Made by a program: the position numbers and the translations under genes. A stretch of 64,000 bases of DNA from Singulisphaera sp. GP187 (lineage in GTDB: Bacteria > Planctomycetota > Phycisphaerae > Phycisphaerales > SM1A02): positions 62,001 through 126,000 of the forward strand of contig CAMAXY010000002.1 in the NCBI GenBank assembly GCA_945862215.1, written 5' to 3'. A model generated the notes under the pieces. It worked only from the letters and a program-made list of their open reading frames with translations. It made no database searches and was not told the DNA's origin. Shown piece by piece: positions 8,007 through 16,690 of this stretch; position 1 is the first letter of the stretch, and every line of letters begins with the position of its first letter.

Positions 8007-9023
8007 ATGTCCATCCAACCCCTTCCAATTTTCGAACGAGATGCGGATCCAAGTTTTCGTTCGCTTGAAACTGATGCAGAGGCGTATGCAAAACTGAAGT
8101 CGCCCACCTCGATTGTCGTCCGAGGCGGACGGATGAAATGGATCGCCGAGTATCCATATGAAGGCGGAGCGAAGCCAGGATGCGGAACGCGAATGATCGC
8201 TCATACGCATCGCGGTACAGAACTCGTGGAGATGCTGACGACTGTCTGCTCCAACTCTGGGTGCTCTAAGAGTGTCTCGCGCCAAGAGGTGTTGGAGTAC
8301 ATCGAAAATTCAGGCGGTCGTGATTATCCATTTCATCAAGAAGGACGAATTCTGCGCGTCGCAACAACCGAAGACATTGCTCAGTGGAATTCAACGCAGT
8401 CCGAGGCTGCAGCGCTTGGCCCAGTGGCAAAAGAACTCTTGCGAAACAGCGGCCTGCCAATGAAATTTGTCGCCGTCGAACCAATTTTCGGTCGTGAAGT
8501 GATGACGATCTATTACTTGAGTGAAGAACGAATCGATTTCCGCGACTTGCTCAAGATTCTTGCCGCTCGTTTTTCAGCACGAATCGAGCTGCGGCAGGTT
8601 GGAGCGCGCGACGAAGCGCGTTTGGTGGCGGATTATGAAAAATGTGGGCAACACTGTTGCTGCAAAAATTTCTTGAAAGTGCTGAAACCTATTTCAATGA
8701 AGAGCGCCAAATTGCAAAAGGCGACGCTTGATCCAATGAAAATCAGCGGTCGCTGCGGACGTTTGATGTGCTGCCTGCGATATGAAGATGAAACATACGA
8801 GACACTTTCAAAGCGGATGCCGAAAGTGAAGGCTCGAGTCGAAACACCAGACGGTCCGGGCATCGTGTTGGAAGCGCGCATTCTGGTGCAACTTGTCCTG
8901 ATACGGCTTGAATCCAACGGCCACGAATTTGCGTATCCAATCGAAGATGTCAAAGTGATTCCTCGGCTAGACGAAACGGGGAAAAATCCTCCGGCGCCAC
9001 CCCAAAATAATTCAAAGTTGTAA
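8007..9023 (+). CDS. ricT: PSP1-domain protein, RicT/YaaT-like
   Basis: It encodes 338 aa. The PSP1 core is clear: EPIFGREVMTIYYLSEERIDFRDLLKILA, then RIELRQVGARDEARLV, the Cys cluster EKCGQHCCCKNFL (~210-222), PMKISGRCGRLMCCLRYE (~244-260) and VETPDGPG. In Bacillus, RicT works with RicA and RicF in an Fe-S-containing complex that promotes RNase Y processing. The conserved cysteines here suit metal or Fe-S binding. The N-terminal ~120 residues contain additional cysteines (GCG; CSNSGCSK), which may be lineage-specific. The gene sits between der and lepB, probably in one operon. The precise role in planctomycetes is inferred. Confidence 0.88.
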   Translation: MSIQPLPIFERDADPSFRSLETDAEAYAKLKSPTSIVVRGGRMKWIAEYPYEGGAKPGCGTRMIAHTHRGTELVEMLTTVCSNSGCSKSVSRQEVLEYIENSGGRDYPFHQEGRILRVATTEDIAQWNSTQSEAAALGPVAKELLRNSGLPMKFVAVEPIFGREVMTIYYLSEERIDFRDLLKILAARFSARIELRQVGARDEARLVADYEKCGQHCCCKNFLKVLKPISMKSAKLQKATLDPMKISGRCGRLMCCLRYEDETYETLSKRMPKVKARVETPDGPGIVLEARILVQLVLIRLESNGHEFAYPIEDVKVIPRLDETGKNPPAPPQNNSKL

Positions 9024-9035
9024 GATGCTGCGGCA

Positions 9036-10649
9036 ATGAATGCCACTCGCGCGAGCGAACACGCGCCCCAGACAACGAGCGGCATCATCGACACAATACA
9101 GTCGCTGATTGTCGCATTCGTTTTCGCAATGGCATTCCGTGGATTTATTCTTGAGGGATTCGTGATTCCAACTGGGTCGATGGCGCCGACTTTGATGGGC
9201 GCTCATGTTCGTCTGCGAAGTCCAGTGACTGGATATGAATATGCCACCGATAGCGCCGAACTCATTATGGCGGCGATGAGCAAAATGCAGGGACCTCGGC
9301 CGATCTTTGATCCGATGATCACTCGGCAGCTCCCTGTGCAGATGATGCCAAACGAAGAGCTTGCGACAGAAAGTCGAATGGGCGATCGCGTGTTGGTTCT
9401 GAAATATCTCTTTCCATTCACCGCTCCAAAGCGCTGGGATGTTGTGGTTTTCAAGAATCCAACGGATCCAGTTGGTGACGCGGTGTATTACATCAAGCGC
9501 CTCGTCGGAATGCCAGATGAAACACTTTTGATTTCCGATGGTGATATTTTTACTGGCCCAATCTCTGCAAGTGCGGACGAAATGCGCGTTCAGCGAAAGC
9601 CGGAATACATCCAACGCGCAGTTTGGCAGCCGGTTTATGACAGCGACTTTCAGCCGACAGATATTCCGCGACTTGAATCTGTCTTGCGTCGCAGTTGGGC
9701 GGGTGCACCATGGACTGCATCAGAAGGATGGAAAATTCGTGGCGAACGCGCGTGGACTTGGGATAAAAAAACTTCCGCAAGCTTGACATGGTCAAATGAC
9801 GTTCTCGCACTCGATGATTGGAACGCGTACAACATCTATCGCCGAGAAATTGCACTCTTTCCTACAGCGGATCTCAGTATCGCCGCCGCACTCGATGTAT
9901 CTGATGCAAATGATTTTCACACAACACTCAACTTAACAGCGCGTGGAATGCTTTATCAGTTCGACTTTGCCAATGGCCAAGTTGTTCTCTCGGTACAACA
10001 AGCAGAATCGCACGAAGTGATTGCAACCGTCACGCGGCCATTCATTCCAAAGTCGAATACGCCGCTTTGGTTGGAGATGTGGCATGTCGATCAAGAAATG
10101 TCGGTGTTTGTCAATGGCGAACGCATCGCTGATCTGCGATATGACTTCGGCGGTCCCATCAAAAGAATTCTTGCCTCACACTTTGGGCGATCTCTCGAAC
10201 AAGTGCTTGCAAATCCCATGGGGCAACGTCCAACTCCAACTGGAATCCATTGGACATTCGATGGAGCGCCTTTCACTCTGCGTCGAGTCGAAGTGAAGCG
10301 TGATCTGTACTACCGCCCAGATTTTTTGAGTGCGAACAATCAGTTTCCTACAAATGGACCTTCACTTGCAGGACTTGCGTTTGCGACGGATCCGATGAAT
10401 CTTTCCAGAGTAAAGCCAGGCGAATATGTCATGTTTGGCGACAACAGTGGAGCGAGTAAAGATTCGAGATTATGGGGTCGACCACATCCGTTGGTCGTGC
10501 GAGAACTCGATATTGAAAGTCCATTCATCGTTCCAAGTCAAATGGTTATTGGGAAAGCTTGGTCGGTGTATTTTCCAGCGCCACTTTCACTGACTCCTGG
10601 CGGAAGATCATTTATTCCTGACTTTGGGCGCGTGAGATTTATTCGCTAG
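9036..10649 (+). CDS. lepB: Signal peptidase I with a large internal insertion
   Basis: It encodes 537 aa, about twice the usual size. It cleaves signal peptides from exported preproteins at the outer face of the inner membrane. One N-terminal membrane helix (~17-40) is followed by VIPTGSMAPTL with nucleophile Ser48, RMGDRVLV (~114-121), and YYIKRLVGMP with general-base Lys154. The C-terminal box GDNSGASKDSRLWG is near residue 468. Between Lys154 and that box, ~260 residues (~175-440) form a beta-rich segment (LSIAAALDVSDANDFHTTL; LWLEMWHVDQEMSVFVNGERI) resembling a concanavalin/LamG-like sandwich. A shorter insertion also separates the Ser and RMGD boxes. Catalytic residues are intact. TAAGAT at 9021-9026 suggests a very short leader. 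Confidence 0.9.
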   Translation: MNATRASEHAPQTTSGIIDTIQSLIVAFVFAMAFRGFILEGFVIPTGSMAPTLMGAHVRLRSPVTGYEYATDSAELIMAAMSKMQGPRPIFDPMITRQLPVQMMPNEELATESRMGDRVLVLKYLFPFTAPKRWDVVVFKNPTDPVGDAVYYIKRLVGMPDETLLISDGDIFTGPISASADEMRVQRKPEYIQRAVWQPVYDSDFQPTDIPRLESVLRRSWAGAPWTASEGWKIRGERAWTWDKKTSASLTWSNDVLALDDWNAYNIYRREIALFPTADLSIAAALDVSDANDFHTTLNLTARGMLYQFDFANGQVVLSVQQAESHEVIATVTRPFIPKSNTPLWLEMWHVDQEMSVFVNGERIADLRYDFGGPIKRILASHFGRSLEQVLANPMGQRPTPTGIHWTFDGAPFTLRRVEVKRDLYYRPDFLSANNQFPTNGPSLAGLAFATDPMNLSRVKPGEYVMFGDNSGASKDSRLWGRPHPLVVRELDIESPFIVPSQMVIGKAWSVYFPAPLSLTPGGRSFIPDFGRVRFIR

Positions 10650-10663
10650 CCCGCGGAACCGCC

Positions 10664-11554
10664 GTGCGCATTTCCGTTCCAGTCGCAGATGGATTTCTTC
10701 TCGTATGCGCTGTGCTCTGGGGCGCCGGATTTGTTGCGCAAAGAATCGCGACGCAAGAAATGGGCGATACTCCATTCACATTCAACGCAGCACGATTTCT
10801 GCTGGGTGCGATACTTTTGTTTCCATTCGTCGTGCGCCGAACATCTGCACGCACCAAAGTGACTGTGGTTGGTGGCCTTGGTGCAGCGTGTGCGATGTTG
10901 CTCGCTGCATCACTCCAACAAAAAGCAATGGCGACAGTCACCGCTGGAACAGCAGGATTCATCACTGGCACATATGTGATTTGGACGCCGTTGCTTGGAT
11001 TATGCTGGGGGCAACGAGTCACTACTCGAGTGTGGGTTGGCGCAGCACTTGCTCTGGTTGGACTTTGGTTTCTCACAATGCAAGGCGGCGGAGAATTTTC
11101 TCTGGGAGATCTCTATCTTTTGGGATGCGCAATAGCTTGGGCGATGCACGTTCATGTGATTGGATGGGCTGCAACGCGTGGCGATGCGCTTGGGATTGCA
11201 TTTGTACAATTTGCAGCAACTGGAATTCTTTCTGGGGTCATTGCCCTAGGAATCGAACCCGTTTCGATCGATTTACTACGGATGGGTTCTGGCGCGATCG
11301 CGTTTTCCGCAGTCTTCTCTATTGCCATCGCATTCACACTGCAAGTTCTTGCACAAACTGCAGCGCCACCCGCACATGCTGCGGTGATCTTGTCGCTCGA
11401 ATCGCTCTTCGCTGAAATTTCGGGTTCTCTGTGGCTGAAGGAATCATTCGATCCAAGAAAATGGATCGGCGCGATTCTGATGCTGATCGGCGCACTTGTG
11501 GCAACCGTAACTGGACTCCGCGGAAAGGCCCCTCTTCGCCCATCGAATCCTTGA
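10664..11554 (+). CDS. DMT-superfamily EamA transporter
   Basis: It encodes 296 aa with a GTG start. About ten hydrophobic segments in two halves give the EamA duplication. The first half starts FLLVCAVLWGAGFVAQRIA and contains FTFNAARFLLGAILLFPF. The second half starts GDLYLLGCAIAWAMHVHVIG and ends ESLFAEISGSLWLKESFDPRKWIGAILMLIGALVATVTG, typical of drug/metabolite exporters of amino acids or nucleobases. The substrate cannot be predicted. It lies 14 bp after lepB on the same strand and may be read through from it. A 236-aa ORF in another frame over this gene is a shadow. Confidence 0.9.
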   Translation: MRISVPVADGFLLVCAVLWGAGFVAQRIATQEMGDTPFTFNAARFLLGAILLFPFVVRRTSARTKVTVVGGLGAACAMLLAASLQQKAMATVTAGTAGFITGTYVIWTPLLGLCWGQRVTTRVWVGAALALVGLWFLTMQGGGEFSLGDLYLLGCAIAWAMHVHVIGWAATRGDALGIAFVQFAATGILSGVIALGIEPVSIDLLRMGSGAIAFSAVFSIAIAFTLQVLAQTAAPPAHAAVILSLESLFAEISGSLWLKESFDPRKWIGAILMLIGALVATVTGLRGKAPLRPSNP

Positions 11555-11597
11555 GAATAGGAACGTAGAAGAATTGCAAGTTGCTTGAGAAAAAACA

Positions 11598-12428
11598 ATG
11601 ATTGAAATAGTTCTTCAATGTCTCTTCTTTCCAGCTAGTGTGGCAATAATAATTTTTCTGTTGCCAAGATCGTCTTGGTCCGTAGAGACTGGACATCGAA
11701 TCGATGTTTGGACTGCTGCGCCTGCCATGGCAGCGGCAACTCTTTTGTCTTTGTATGCAGTAGAAGGTTCTGAGATTTGGCATCTCACTCAAAAGTGGTA
11801 TTCACTCTGGATAAGTGCAATCATTCTTGGATTCGGAGGTGTGGTTGCAACAGTCAATTTCAAACAAATTGAGAAGCCCGAACGCGCCATAGGAAGCGAA
11901 AAAACTTTCGTACTCGCTTGCACAGCTGCGATTGCAATATTTGTTTTCAAAATGCCAGACAATAATAATGTTCTCCTGCGTCTTTTATTTGGCGCAATTG
12001 CAGGTATTGCGACCTATTTACTGAGCAAGCCATCCGGTCGTGCGCCAGTTGTCATGCCCCTTTCATTTTCTTTCGTACTTTGCATGCTTGCAATTCTCTT
12101 CGTGGTCAGCGGATCACTCAAGATGGGGCTCATTGCTGCATCTCTCTCAATCACTTCTGCTGCTTGCGCAATTTTTGCATCTTTGACACGAGGTTTTTCG
12201 GGTGGAGCGTCGTTTTCTATGGCGGGAATCACGATCGGCATTGCGATGGCACTCTATGGAATGTCGTATCACAAAAATTCTGATGTCCCAACAGCTGGCT
12301 GGTGGATCATGGCACTCGCACCTCTCTTGCTCTGCGTTGCGAATTGCTTTCAATCAAGAAGAGCGATGATTCTTGGTTTTGTGGCGGTTCTCCTCGTGTG
12401 TATTCCACTAGTTGTTGCCAGTATTTAA
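11598..12428 (+). CDS. Polytopic membrane protein of unknown function
   Basis: It encodes 276 aa. It contains about eight to nine hydrophobic helices (for example VLQCLFFPASVAIIIFLL, SLWISAIILGFGGVVATV, GAIAGIATYLL, ILGFVAVLLVCIPLVVAS) joined by short loops. No charged motif, nucleotide-binding site or known transporter signature was recognised. GAGAAAAAAC before the ATG gives at best a weak ribosome-binding site. It lies 43 bp after the EamA gene and 55 bp before xylA. Codon use resembles the neighbours, so it looks native. Confidence 0.7.
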   Translation: MIEIVLQCLFFPASVAIIIFLLPRSSWSVETGHRIDVWTAAPAMAAATLLSLYAVEGSEIWHLTQKWYSLWISAIILGFGGVVATVNFKQIEKPERAIGSEKTFVLACTAAIAIFVFKMPDNNNVLLRLLFGAIAGIATYLLSKPSGRAPVVMPLSFSFVLCMLAILFVVSGSLKMGLIAASLSITSAACAIFASLTRGFSGGASFSMAGITIGIAMALYGMSYHKNSDVPTAGWWIMALAPLLLCVANCFQSRRAMILGFVAVLLVCIPLVVASI

Positions 12429-12470
12429 AAATCGTAAGTCTGCAAATATGCAAGTCAAAAATTGACGCCG

Positions 12471-12476
12471 TACACT
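12471..12476 (+). promoter_or_regulatory. -10-like TACACT of xylA, leaderless spacing
   Basis: TACACT ends 7 nt before the xylA ATG at 12484, with no Shine-Dalgarno between. It is the same hexamer as at gmk and at the 5927 gene. Confidence 0.45.
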
Positions 12477-12483
12477 TCATGCA

Positions 12484-13815
12484 ATGACGATCGAACATTT
12501 CAAAAATATTCCTCACGTACAGTTTGAAGGGACGCAATCAACTCATCCGCTGTCGTTTCGGCAATACGATGCAAAAGAGAAAATCGAGGGGCGTTCGATG
12601 CAAGACCATCTGCGCTTTGCTGCATGCTATTGGCACACGATGCGCAACGGACTCTCGGATCCATTTGGCTCCGCGACAGCGCAAACACCTTGGGATGACG
12701 GAAGTCAATCCATCGAGAATGCCAAAAATCGAGCCGATGCTTTCTTTGAATTTATGGAAAAGTGTCAAATTGGCTATTGGTGTTTTCACGATCGCGATCT
12801 TGCTCCAGAGGGAAATTCCATAGCTGATTCAGAGAAGATCCTTGATTCTCTGGTGACTCATGTTTCGGCTTTGCAGCAACGAACTGGCGTCAAACTTCTT
12901 TGGGGAACTGCAAATTTGTTTTCACACCCTCGATACATGCATGGTGCTGCGACGAGTCCATCAGTCGACTCATTCCTATGTGCTGCAGCACAAGTGCGAA
13001 AAGCGCTGGAGGTCACGCTGACACTTGGTGGAAGCAGTTATGTTTTCTGGGGTGGTCGTGAGGGATACACCACCTTGCTCAATACTGACCTCGCACGCGA
13101 GCGCGAACACCTTGCGAGATTTCTGCATCTTGCCGCTGATTATGCGCGACATATTGGGTTCACTGGCGCTCTCTTGATAGAGCCGAAGCCACATGAACCG
13201 ACAACCCACCAATATGACAGCAATGCAGAAGCAACCTTAAATTTTCTAAGAGAGTTCAACTTGTTTGGAAAGTTCAAATTAAATATTGAAACCAACCATG
13301 CAACGCTCGCGGGTCATTCGATGGAGCACGAACTCTCGGTCGCAATTGCTGCGCATTCGCTGGGATCTATTGACGCCAATATGGGTACACCTGGACTTGG
13401 ATGGGATACAGATCGATTTCCAACAGATTTGTATTTGACGACGCACGTCATGCTTGCAGTCTTGGGAATGGGTGGATTCCAAGCAGGCGGACTGAACTTC
13501 GATGCGAAACGAAGGCGCGAAAGTTTCGAGCCAATTGATTTATTTCATTCGCATATTGCAGGAATGGATGCATTTGCGTTTGGATTGAAAGCTGCTGCAC
13601 GAATCCGTGCCGATGGGCGCTTCGCACGATTCATTCAAGATCGATACGCATCTTGGTCGACTCCACTTGGAATAGAAGTCGCTTCAGGAAAACGATCACT
13701 GTCGGAGTGTGCAGAGTTGGCGTCTCAAATTTCGCAACCATCTCTTGTTTCAGGGCGCCAAGAAATGCTTGAAGCGATTCTGAATGAGATCATTCTGCAG
13801 CGAGGCGGGGCTTGA
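12484..13815 (+). CDS. xylA: Xylose isomerase
   Basis: It encodes 443 aa, the length of class II enzymes. It interconverts xylose and xylulose (also glucose and fructose) with two divalent metals. [13 protein letters not shown] is near the N-terminus. [11 protein letters not shown] carries the catalytic His-Asp pair. [17 protein letters not shown] is the WGGREGY signature. Metal ligands are in [14 protein letters not shown] (Glu, Lys), [10 protein letters not shown] (Glu, His), [16 protein letters not shown] (Asp residues) and [16 protein letters not shown]. No xylulokinase or xylose transporter is adjacent, so this is an isolated xylA. The following minus-strand YceI gene is convergent. Confidence 0.96.
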   Translation: MTIEHFKNIPHVQFEGTQSTHPLSFRQYDAKEKIEGRSMQDHLRFAACYWHTMRNGLSDPFGSATAQTPWDDGSQSIENAKNRADAFFEFMEKCQIGYWCFHDRDLAPEGNSIADSEKILDSLVTHVSALQQRTGVKLLWGTANLFSHPRYMHGAATSPSVDSFLCAAAQVRKALEVTLTLGGSSYVFWGGREGYTTLLNTDLAREREHLARFLHLAADYARHIGFTGALLIEPKPHEPTTHQYDSNAEATLNFLREFNLFGKFKLNIETNHATLAGHSMEHELSVAIAAHSLGSIDANMGTPGLGWDTDRFPTDLYLTTHVMLAVLGMGGFQAGGLNFDAKRRRESFEPIDLFHSHIAGMDAFAFGLKAAARIRADGRFARFIQDRYASWSTPLGIEVASGKRSLSECAELASQISQPSLVSGRQEMLEAILNEIILQRGGA

Positions 13816-13889
13816 TGGCTTTTGTCAGTAACGAAGCTTGAGCGCAAATCCAATATTTGTGCTGAAAGAGAATGATGTTTCCAAACAAA

Positions 13890-14573
13890 TCATTCCTTAC
13901 TCTTCGGCGCACTCCCGGGCTCGATCCCTTCAAGCGACACAATAATCCTCGTTTCATCGCCCAGCATTTTTTTCTCAACTCCATACGACACACCAAAGTC
14001 ACTGCGCTTTATTTCGAAGGAGGCTTCAAATCCAGCGCGAGTTTTACCGCCGAGTTTAGAAATTGATGAGCACTCGATAGGCACGGTGATGCGTTTCTTT
14101 ATGCCATGAATAGTCAGATCTCCAACAACTTCGAATCGACCACTTTCGATATGTTTGGCACTGATACTGGCAAAGGTCATTTGCGGAAATTCAACTGAGT
14201 TAAAAAAGTCTGGACTTTTTAAATGCCGGTCAAGCTGTTCATTGTTGCTATCAACGCTTTCGGTGTGAATCGTGATGTTCAGCGACAAAGATTTCTCGGG
14301 GGTGTACTGAATAGTTCCGCTGACATCATTGAAGATTCCCCAGAATCTTCCAGCGCCCATGTGCTGCACGCGGAACAAAGCCATCGAGTGCACGTCGTCG
14401 ACTTCGAAGGTCGGCGGGGTGTCCGAGCTTTTCGTTTCTGTCGCTGACTGTGCAGATGGCTCCTGCTGAGAAAAGCCAGCAGCAACGACGAGGAATGTGG
14501 TGATGACAGCCACGGATAACGCGTGGCGAAACGAAGAGTTTTTAAATACCTGGATGGGAAAATTATTTGTCAC
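13890..14573 (-). CDS. Exported YceI-family lipid-binding protein
   Basis: It encodes 227 aa with a GTG start preceded by GAGAAG. An N-terminal signal peptide (RHALSVAVITTFLVVAAGFS, ~17-36) is followed by a Ser/Thr/Gln-rich linker and the YceI beta-barrel from ~53: TFEVDDVHSMALFRVQHMGAGRFWGIFNDVSGTI, SVDSNNEQLDRHLKSPDFFNSVEFPQMTFAS, VVGDLTIHGIKKRITVPIE. YceI proteins are periplasmic lipocalin-like barrels that bind polyisoprenoids or related lipids and are often stress-induced. The ligand is not predictable. The minus-strand -10 is unclear. It is convergent with xylA. Confidence 0.88.
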   Translation of the reverse strand: MTNNFPIQVFKNSSFRHALSVAVITTFLVVAAGFSQQEPSAQSATETKSSDTPPTFEVDDVHSMALFRVQHMGAGRFWGIFNDVSGTIQYTPEKSLSLNITIHTESVDSNNEQLDRHLKSPDFFNSVEFPQMTFASISAKHIESGRFEVVGDLTIHGIKKRITVPIECSSISKLGGKTRAGFEASFEIKRSDFGVSYGVEKKMLGDETRIIVSLEGIEPGSAPKSKE

Positions 14574-14678
14574 GAGTGTTCTTCTCTTTCAGATTTCTGG
14601 AATTGATGGGACGAGCCACAACTATGAAAGGACTATCATAAGTCCGCAGCGATGTCATTGGGGTTGCTTCAAAGGGAG

Positions 14679-14966
14679 TCAATCGGCATCAGAAAATGTA
14701 GAATTGTGCGTAGAAAAATCAGCGCACCACATAGGAACGATCCTGTCGCAACGGCGGAGTTCAAGAAGCTCACAACCCCAACCCCCAATCGATAGCTGGG
14801 CTTTTCGAAGAAGTTGCCCCCACTCTGTTTCTGCACTCAAGGGCGAAGTGAGCATTTGCGCCGCTCGAAGTGTGGCAGACTTCACGCCATAAGGAATGGA
14901 AGTTCGCGATCGTGTGATTTGATGCTTCGTTGCGGTGGCGAGACTGTTCTTCGATTTAGGGTTCAT
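14679..14966 (-). CDS. Small basic protein, unknown, with a hairpin-presented SD
   Basis: It encodes 95 aa. The start at 14966 is supported by a full AAAGGAG Shine-Dalgarno 8 nt upstream (14975-14981). The protein is basic at the N-terminus (NPKSKNSLATATKHQITRSR) and has LLRKAQLSIGGWGCELLELRR in the middle. There is no signal peptide and no family is recognised. It follows parB on the same strand but after a terminator-like hairpin, so it probably has its own transcript. Coding is supported chiefly by the ribosome-binding site, and the protein itself looks unremarkable, so it could be spurious. Confidence 0.45.
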   Translation of the reverse strand: MNPKSKNSLATATKHQITRSRTSIPYGVKSATLRAAQMLTSPLSAETEWGQLLRKAQLSIGGWGCELLELRRCDRIVPMWCADFSTHNSTFSDAD

Positions 14967-14969
14967 CGT

Positions 14970-14987
14970 GTGCGCTCCTTTGCGCAC
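14970..14987 (-). promoter_or_regulatory. Hairpin presenting the Shine-Dalgarno in its loop
   Basis: On the minus strand GTGCGC-aaagga-GCGCAC forms a 6-bp GC-rich stem whose six-base loop contains nearly the whole AAAGGAG ribosome-binding site of the small gene starting at 14966. Such a structure could expose or hide the site. Regulation is inference. Confidence 0.45.
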
Positions 14988-15036
14988 AACCCATCGAACT
15001 CAATTGGAGCCGACTTCAATGAACCGCTAGTATTTA

Positions 15037-15066
15037 GAAAAAATAAACCGTTATTGACCAATAACT
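15037..15066 (-). terminator. Rho-independent terminator of parB
   Basis: On the minus strand GTTATTG-GT-CAATAAC (15065-15050) is followed by GGTTTATTTTTT, a T tract. It begins 5 bp after the parB stop. The stem is AU-rich but its placement is right. Confidence 0.6.
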
Positions 15067-15070
15067 CGCA

Positions 15071-16222
15071 TTAATATGTCAAGTTGTTTGGATCAAAACC
15101 CATTTTCTGCAAAATACCATCGAATTGATCGAGTGTAAAGAATTGAATGGTAAGCGTACCAGTTCCGGCCTTACGTCCCTTCTTGATCTTAACCTTCGAT
15201 CCAATGTGAAGCCCAACACGCTTTTCTAGGTCTCCGACCTGGGCAGATCCTTTGCGAGGCGGGAGCGATGCAGGAGTGGATGTCAGTCCAGATGCAGTCT
15301 TAACTCTCTGAACTTCACGCTCGATCTGGCGAACTGACCATTCGTCATGTAACGCCTTCTCCGCAATAGAGCGCCTAGCCTGAAGATTTTCAATTGCTAA
15401 TAGAGCTTTCGCATGTCCTTGCGAAAGACGACCCTCTCGAACACATCCAGCGGAGAATGGGTCAAGATCATTCAGCCGAAGTAAGTTCGCAACGGTAGCC
15501 CGATCGAGCCCAACCTTCTCTGCAGCCTGCTGTTGAGTCCATGAAAACTCAGTTATTAGCCTCTGTAATGCCTTAGAACGCTCTAACGGGTTTAAATCCT
15601 CACGCTGGACGTTCTCAATTAGCGCAAATACTGCTGACTGGGCCTCATCTGCATCTCTAGTAATTGATGGTATAGCAGTCCGCCCAAGAGATTCGAAGGC
15701 TCGCAATCGCCTTTCGCCAGCGATCAATTCGTGGGTCTTTCCGCCATGAGGAATGCGTAATTTACGAATGACAACAGGCTGCAGCAGGCCGTGTTGTCTG
15801 ATCGATTCAGCGAGACTCTGGATTGCTCTGTCGTCAAATTTTTCTCGTGGTTGCCGAGAGTTTCTAGCAATGAAGGAGATGTTCATTTCAACTACGGCAG
15901 TTCCTGGAATTGCCTGGGTGGCAACTGGAATGTTCCCCGTGGAACGCTCTAAACCTTGAATGGTTGGATTGGTCTGTGGTGACTGAATAGCCACCGGGGC
16001 ATTCAAAGCGGGAGGCACTTTTAATGGCGTGCCTGAGAGAGATGGGTTTTTACCGCTTTCTTGTTTAATCGCAGGCAACGCAGCCTGCTGAAATTGTTGC
16101 TGCGGAGCTGCTGGAATCAGAGACCCAAGGCCGCGACCAAGCCTAGAGGTCGGTACTTGCTTTCCAGTGGCTGACGTGCTCGATTGTGAATTTGATGCTG
16201 AATCCATGCGATTCTCATTCAT
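15071..16222 (-). CDS. parB: Chromosome-partitioning protein ParB
   Basis: It encodes 383 aa. ParB is a CTP-dependent clamp that loads at parS and spreads to segregate origins. It starts with the family block RLGRGLGSLIP (~27-37) after a Ser-rich lead. The CTP-binding domain has DDRAIQSLAESIRQHGLLQPVVIR and ELIAGERRLRAFESLG (GERRxRA motif), then ALIENVQREDLNPLE. The HTH region reads FSWTQQQAAEKVGLDRATVANLLRL and LSQGHAKALLAIE, and the C-terminal dimerisation part follows. The linker before the CTP domain is long and Gln/Pro-rich. AAAGGAA supports the ATG. Unusually, parA is not adjacent: the upstream gene is a divergent STAS protein. A parS site lies 18 bp upstream and a near-copy lies inside the gene. 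Confidence 0.95.
   Translation of the reverse strand: MNENRMDSASNSQSSTSATGKQVPTSRLGRGLGSLIPAAPQQQFQQAALPAIKQESGKNPSLSGTPLKVPPALNAPVAIQSPQTNPTIQGLERSTGNIPVATQAIPGTAVVEMNISFIARNSRQPREKFDDRAIQSLAESIRQHGLLQPVVIRKLRIPHGGKTHELIAGERRLRAFESLGRTAIPSITRDADEAQSAVFALIENVQREDLNPLERSKALQRLITEFSWTQQQAAEKVGLDRATVANLLRLNDLDPFSAGCVREGRLSQGHAKALLAIENLQARRSIAEKALHDEWSVRQIEREVQRVKTASGLTSTPASLPPRKGSAQVGDLEKRVGLHIGSKVKIKKGRKAGTGTLTIQFFTLDQFDGILQKMGFDPNNLTY
15932..15945. promoter_or_regulatory. parS-like site inside parB
   Basis: GTTCCCCGTGGAAC differs by one base from the perfect palindrome GTTCCACGTGGAAC found upstream of parB. It lies within the linker-coding part of parB. parS inside or beside parAB is common in bacteria, so a second ParB loading site is plausible. 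Confidence 0.6.
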
Positions 16223-16240
16223 AACGATTCCTTTCGTTGT

Positions 16241-16254
16241 GTTCCACGTGGAAC
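16241..16254. promoter_or_regulatory. parS: parS centromere site
   Basis: GTTCCACGTGGAAC is a perfect 14-bp palindrome and, with its left T, matches 15 of 16 positions of the TGTTCCACGTGGAACA parS variant known in other bacteria. It lies 18 bp before the parB start, so ParB binding could also repress parB. Confidence 0.8.
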
Positions 16255-16331
16255 GATTGTAAAATTATTATAGCGTCCCATTCGAATATGCAAATAAATT
16301 ATCTTTGTGTTATAGGACTATAAAGCCGACA

Positions 16332-16337
16332 TATAAT
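16332..16337 (+). promoter_or_regulatory. -10 box TATAAT of the STAS gene, leaderless spacing
   Basis: A consensus TATAAT ends 7 nt before the ATG at 16345, so the predicted +1 coincides with the start codon. No good -35 hexamer is visible 16-18 bp upstream. Confidence 0.55.
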
Positions 16338-16344
16338 TTGTGGC

Positions 16345-16680
16345 ATGAATGATGCAGAACCAGTTCTCAAAGCTTCGACATCTGGAGCCGTTCTCACTCT
16401 CGCCATTCATCAGGCAACGATAAACACTGAAGATGCTTTACGAATGCAAAATGAATTTCGAGCTCTACTTCTTTCACTGCCTACGAAAGTTCAGGCAGTT
16501 CATCTGGAAATCTCTGAAGTCCTTGCCATGAGCAGCCGTGGATTCGAGACGTTGTTGCTTATCCATCAAAGTTGCCAAGAGCGGAAAATTTCTCTTACCG
16601 TTTCAAATTTAACGCCAATTTTTCACAGGCTAATTTCGAGAATGGGATTCCTTCGACTCTTAAAAATCGAAGGCGCTTGA
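16345..16680 (+). CDS. STAS-domain protein (anti-sigma-factor antagonist-like)
   Basis: It encodes 111 aa, a single STAS domain. VLTLAIHQATINTEDALRMQNEF is the first strand and helix. AVHLEISEVLAMSSRGFETLLLIHQSC contains the loop where SpoIIAA-type proteins have D-S-S-G, with the phosphorylatable Ser likely in MSSRG. ISLTVSNLTPIFHRLISRMGF is the last strand and helix. Proteins of this type switch partner kinases or anti-sigma factors. No cognate kinase or sigma factor lies in the window. The promoter predicts a leaderless mRNA. It ends 10 bp from the convergent beta-CASP gene. Confidence 0.78.
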   Translation: MNDAEPVLKASTSGAVLTLAIHQATINTEDALRMQNEFRALLLSLPTKVQAVHLEISEVLAMSSRGFETLLLIHQSCQERKISLTVSNLTPIFHRLISRMGFLRLLKIEGA

Positions 16681-16690
16681 TTCTTCGAAA

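Noticed and set aside
10705-11415. 236-codon ORF in another frame of the EamA transporter
   Set aside because: The transporter frame gives ten clear membrane helices. This one is Trp/Cys/Arg-rich without structure.
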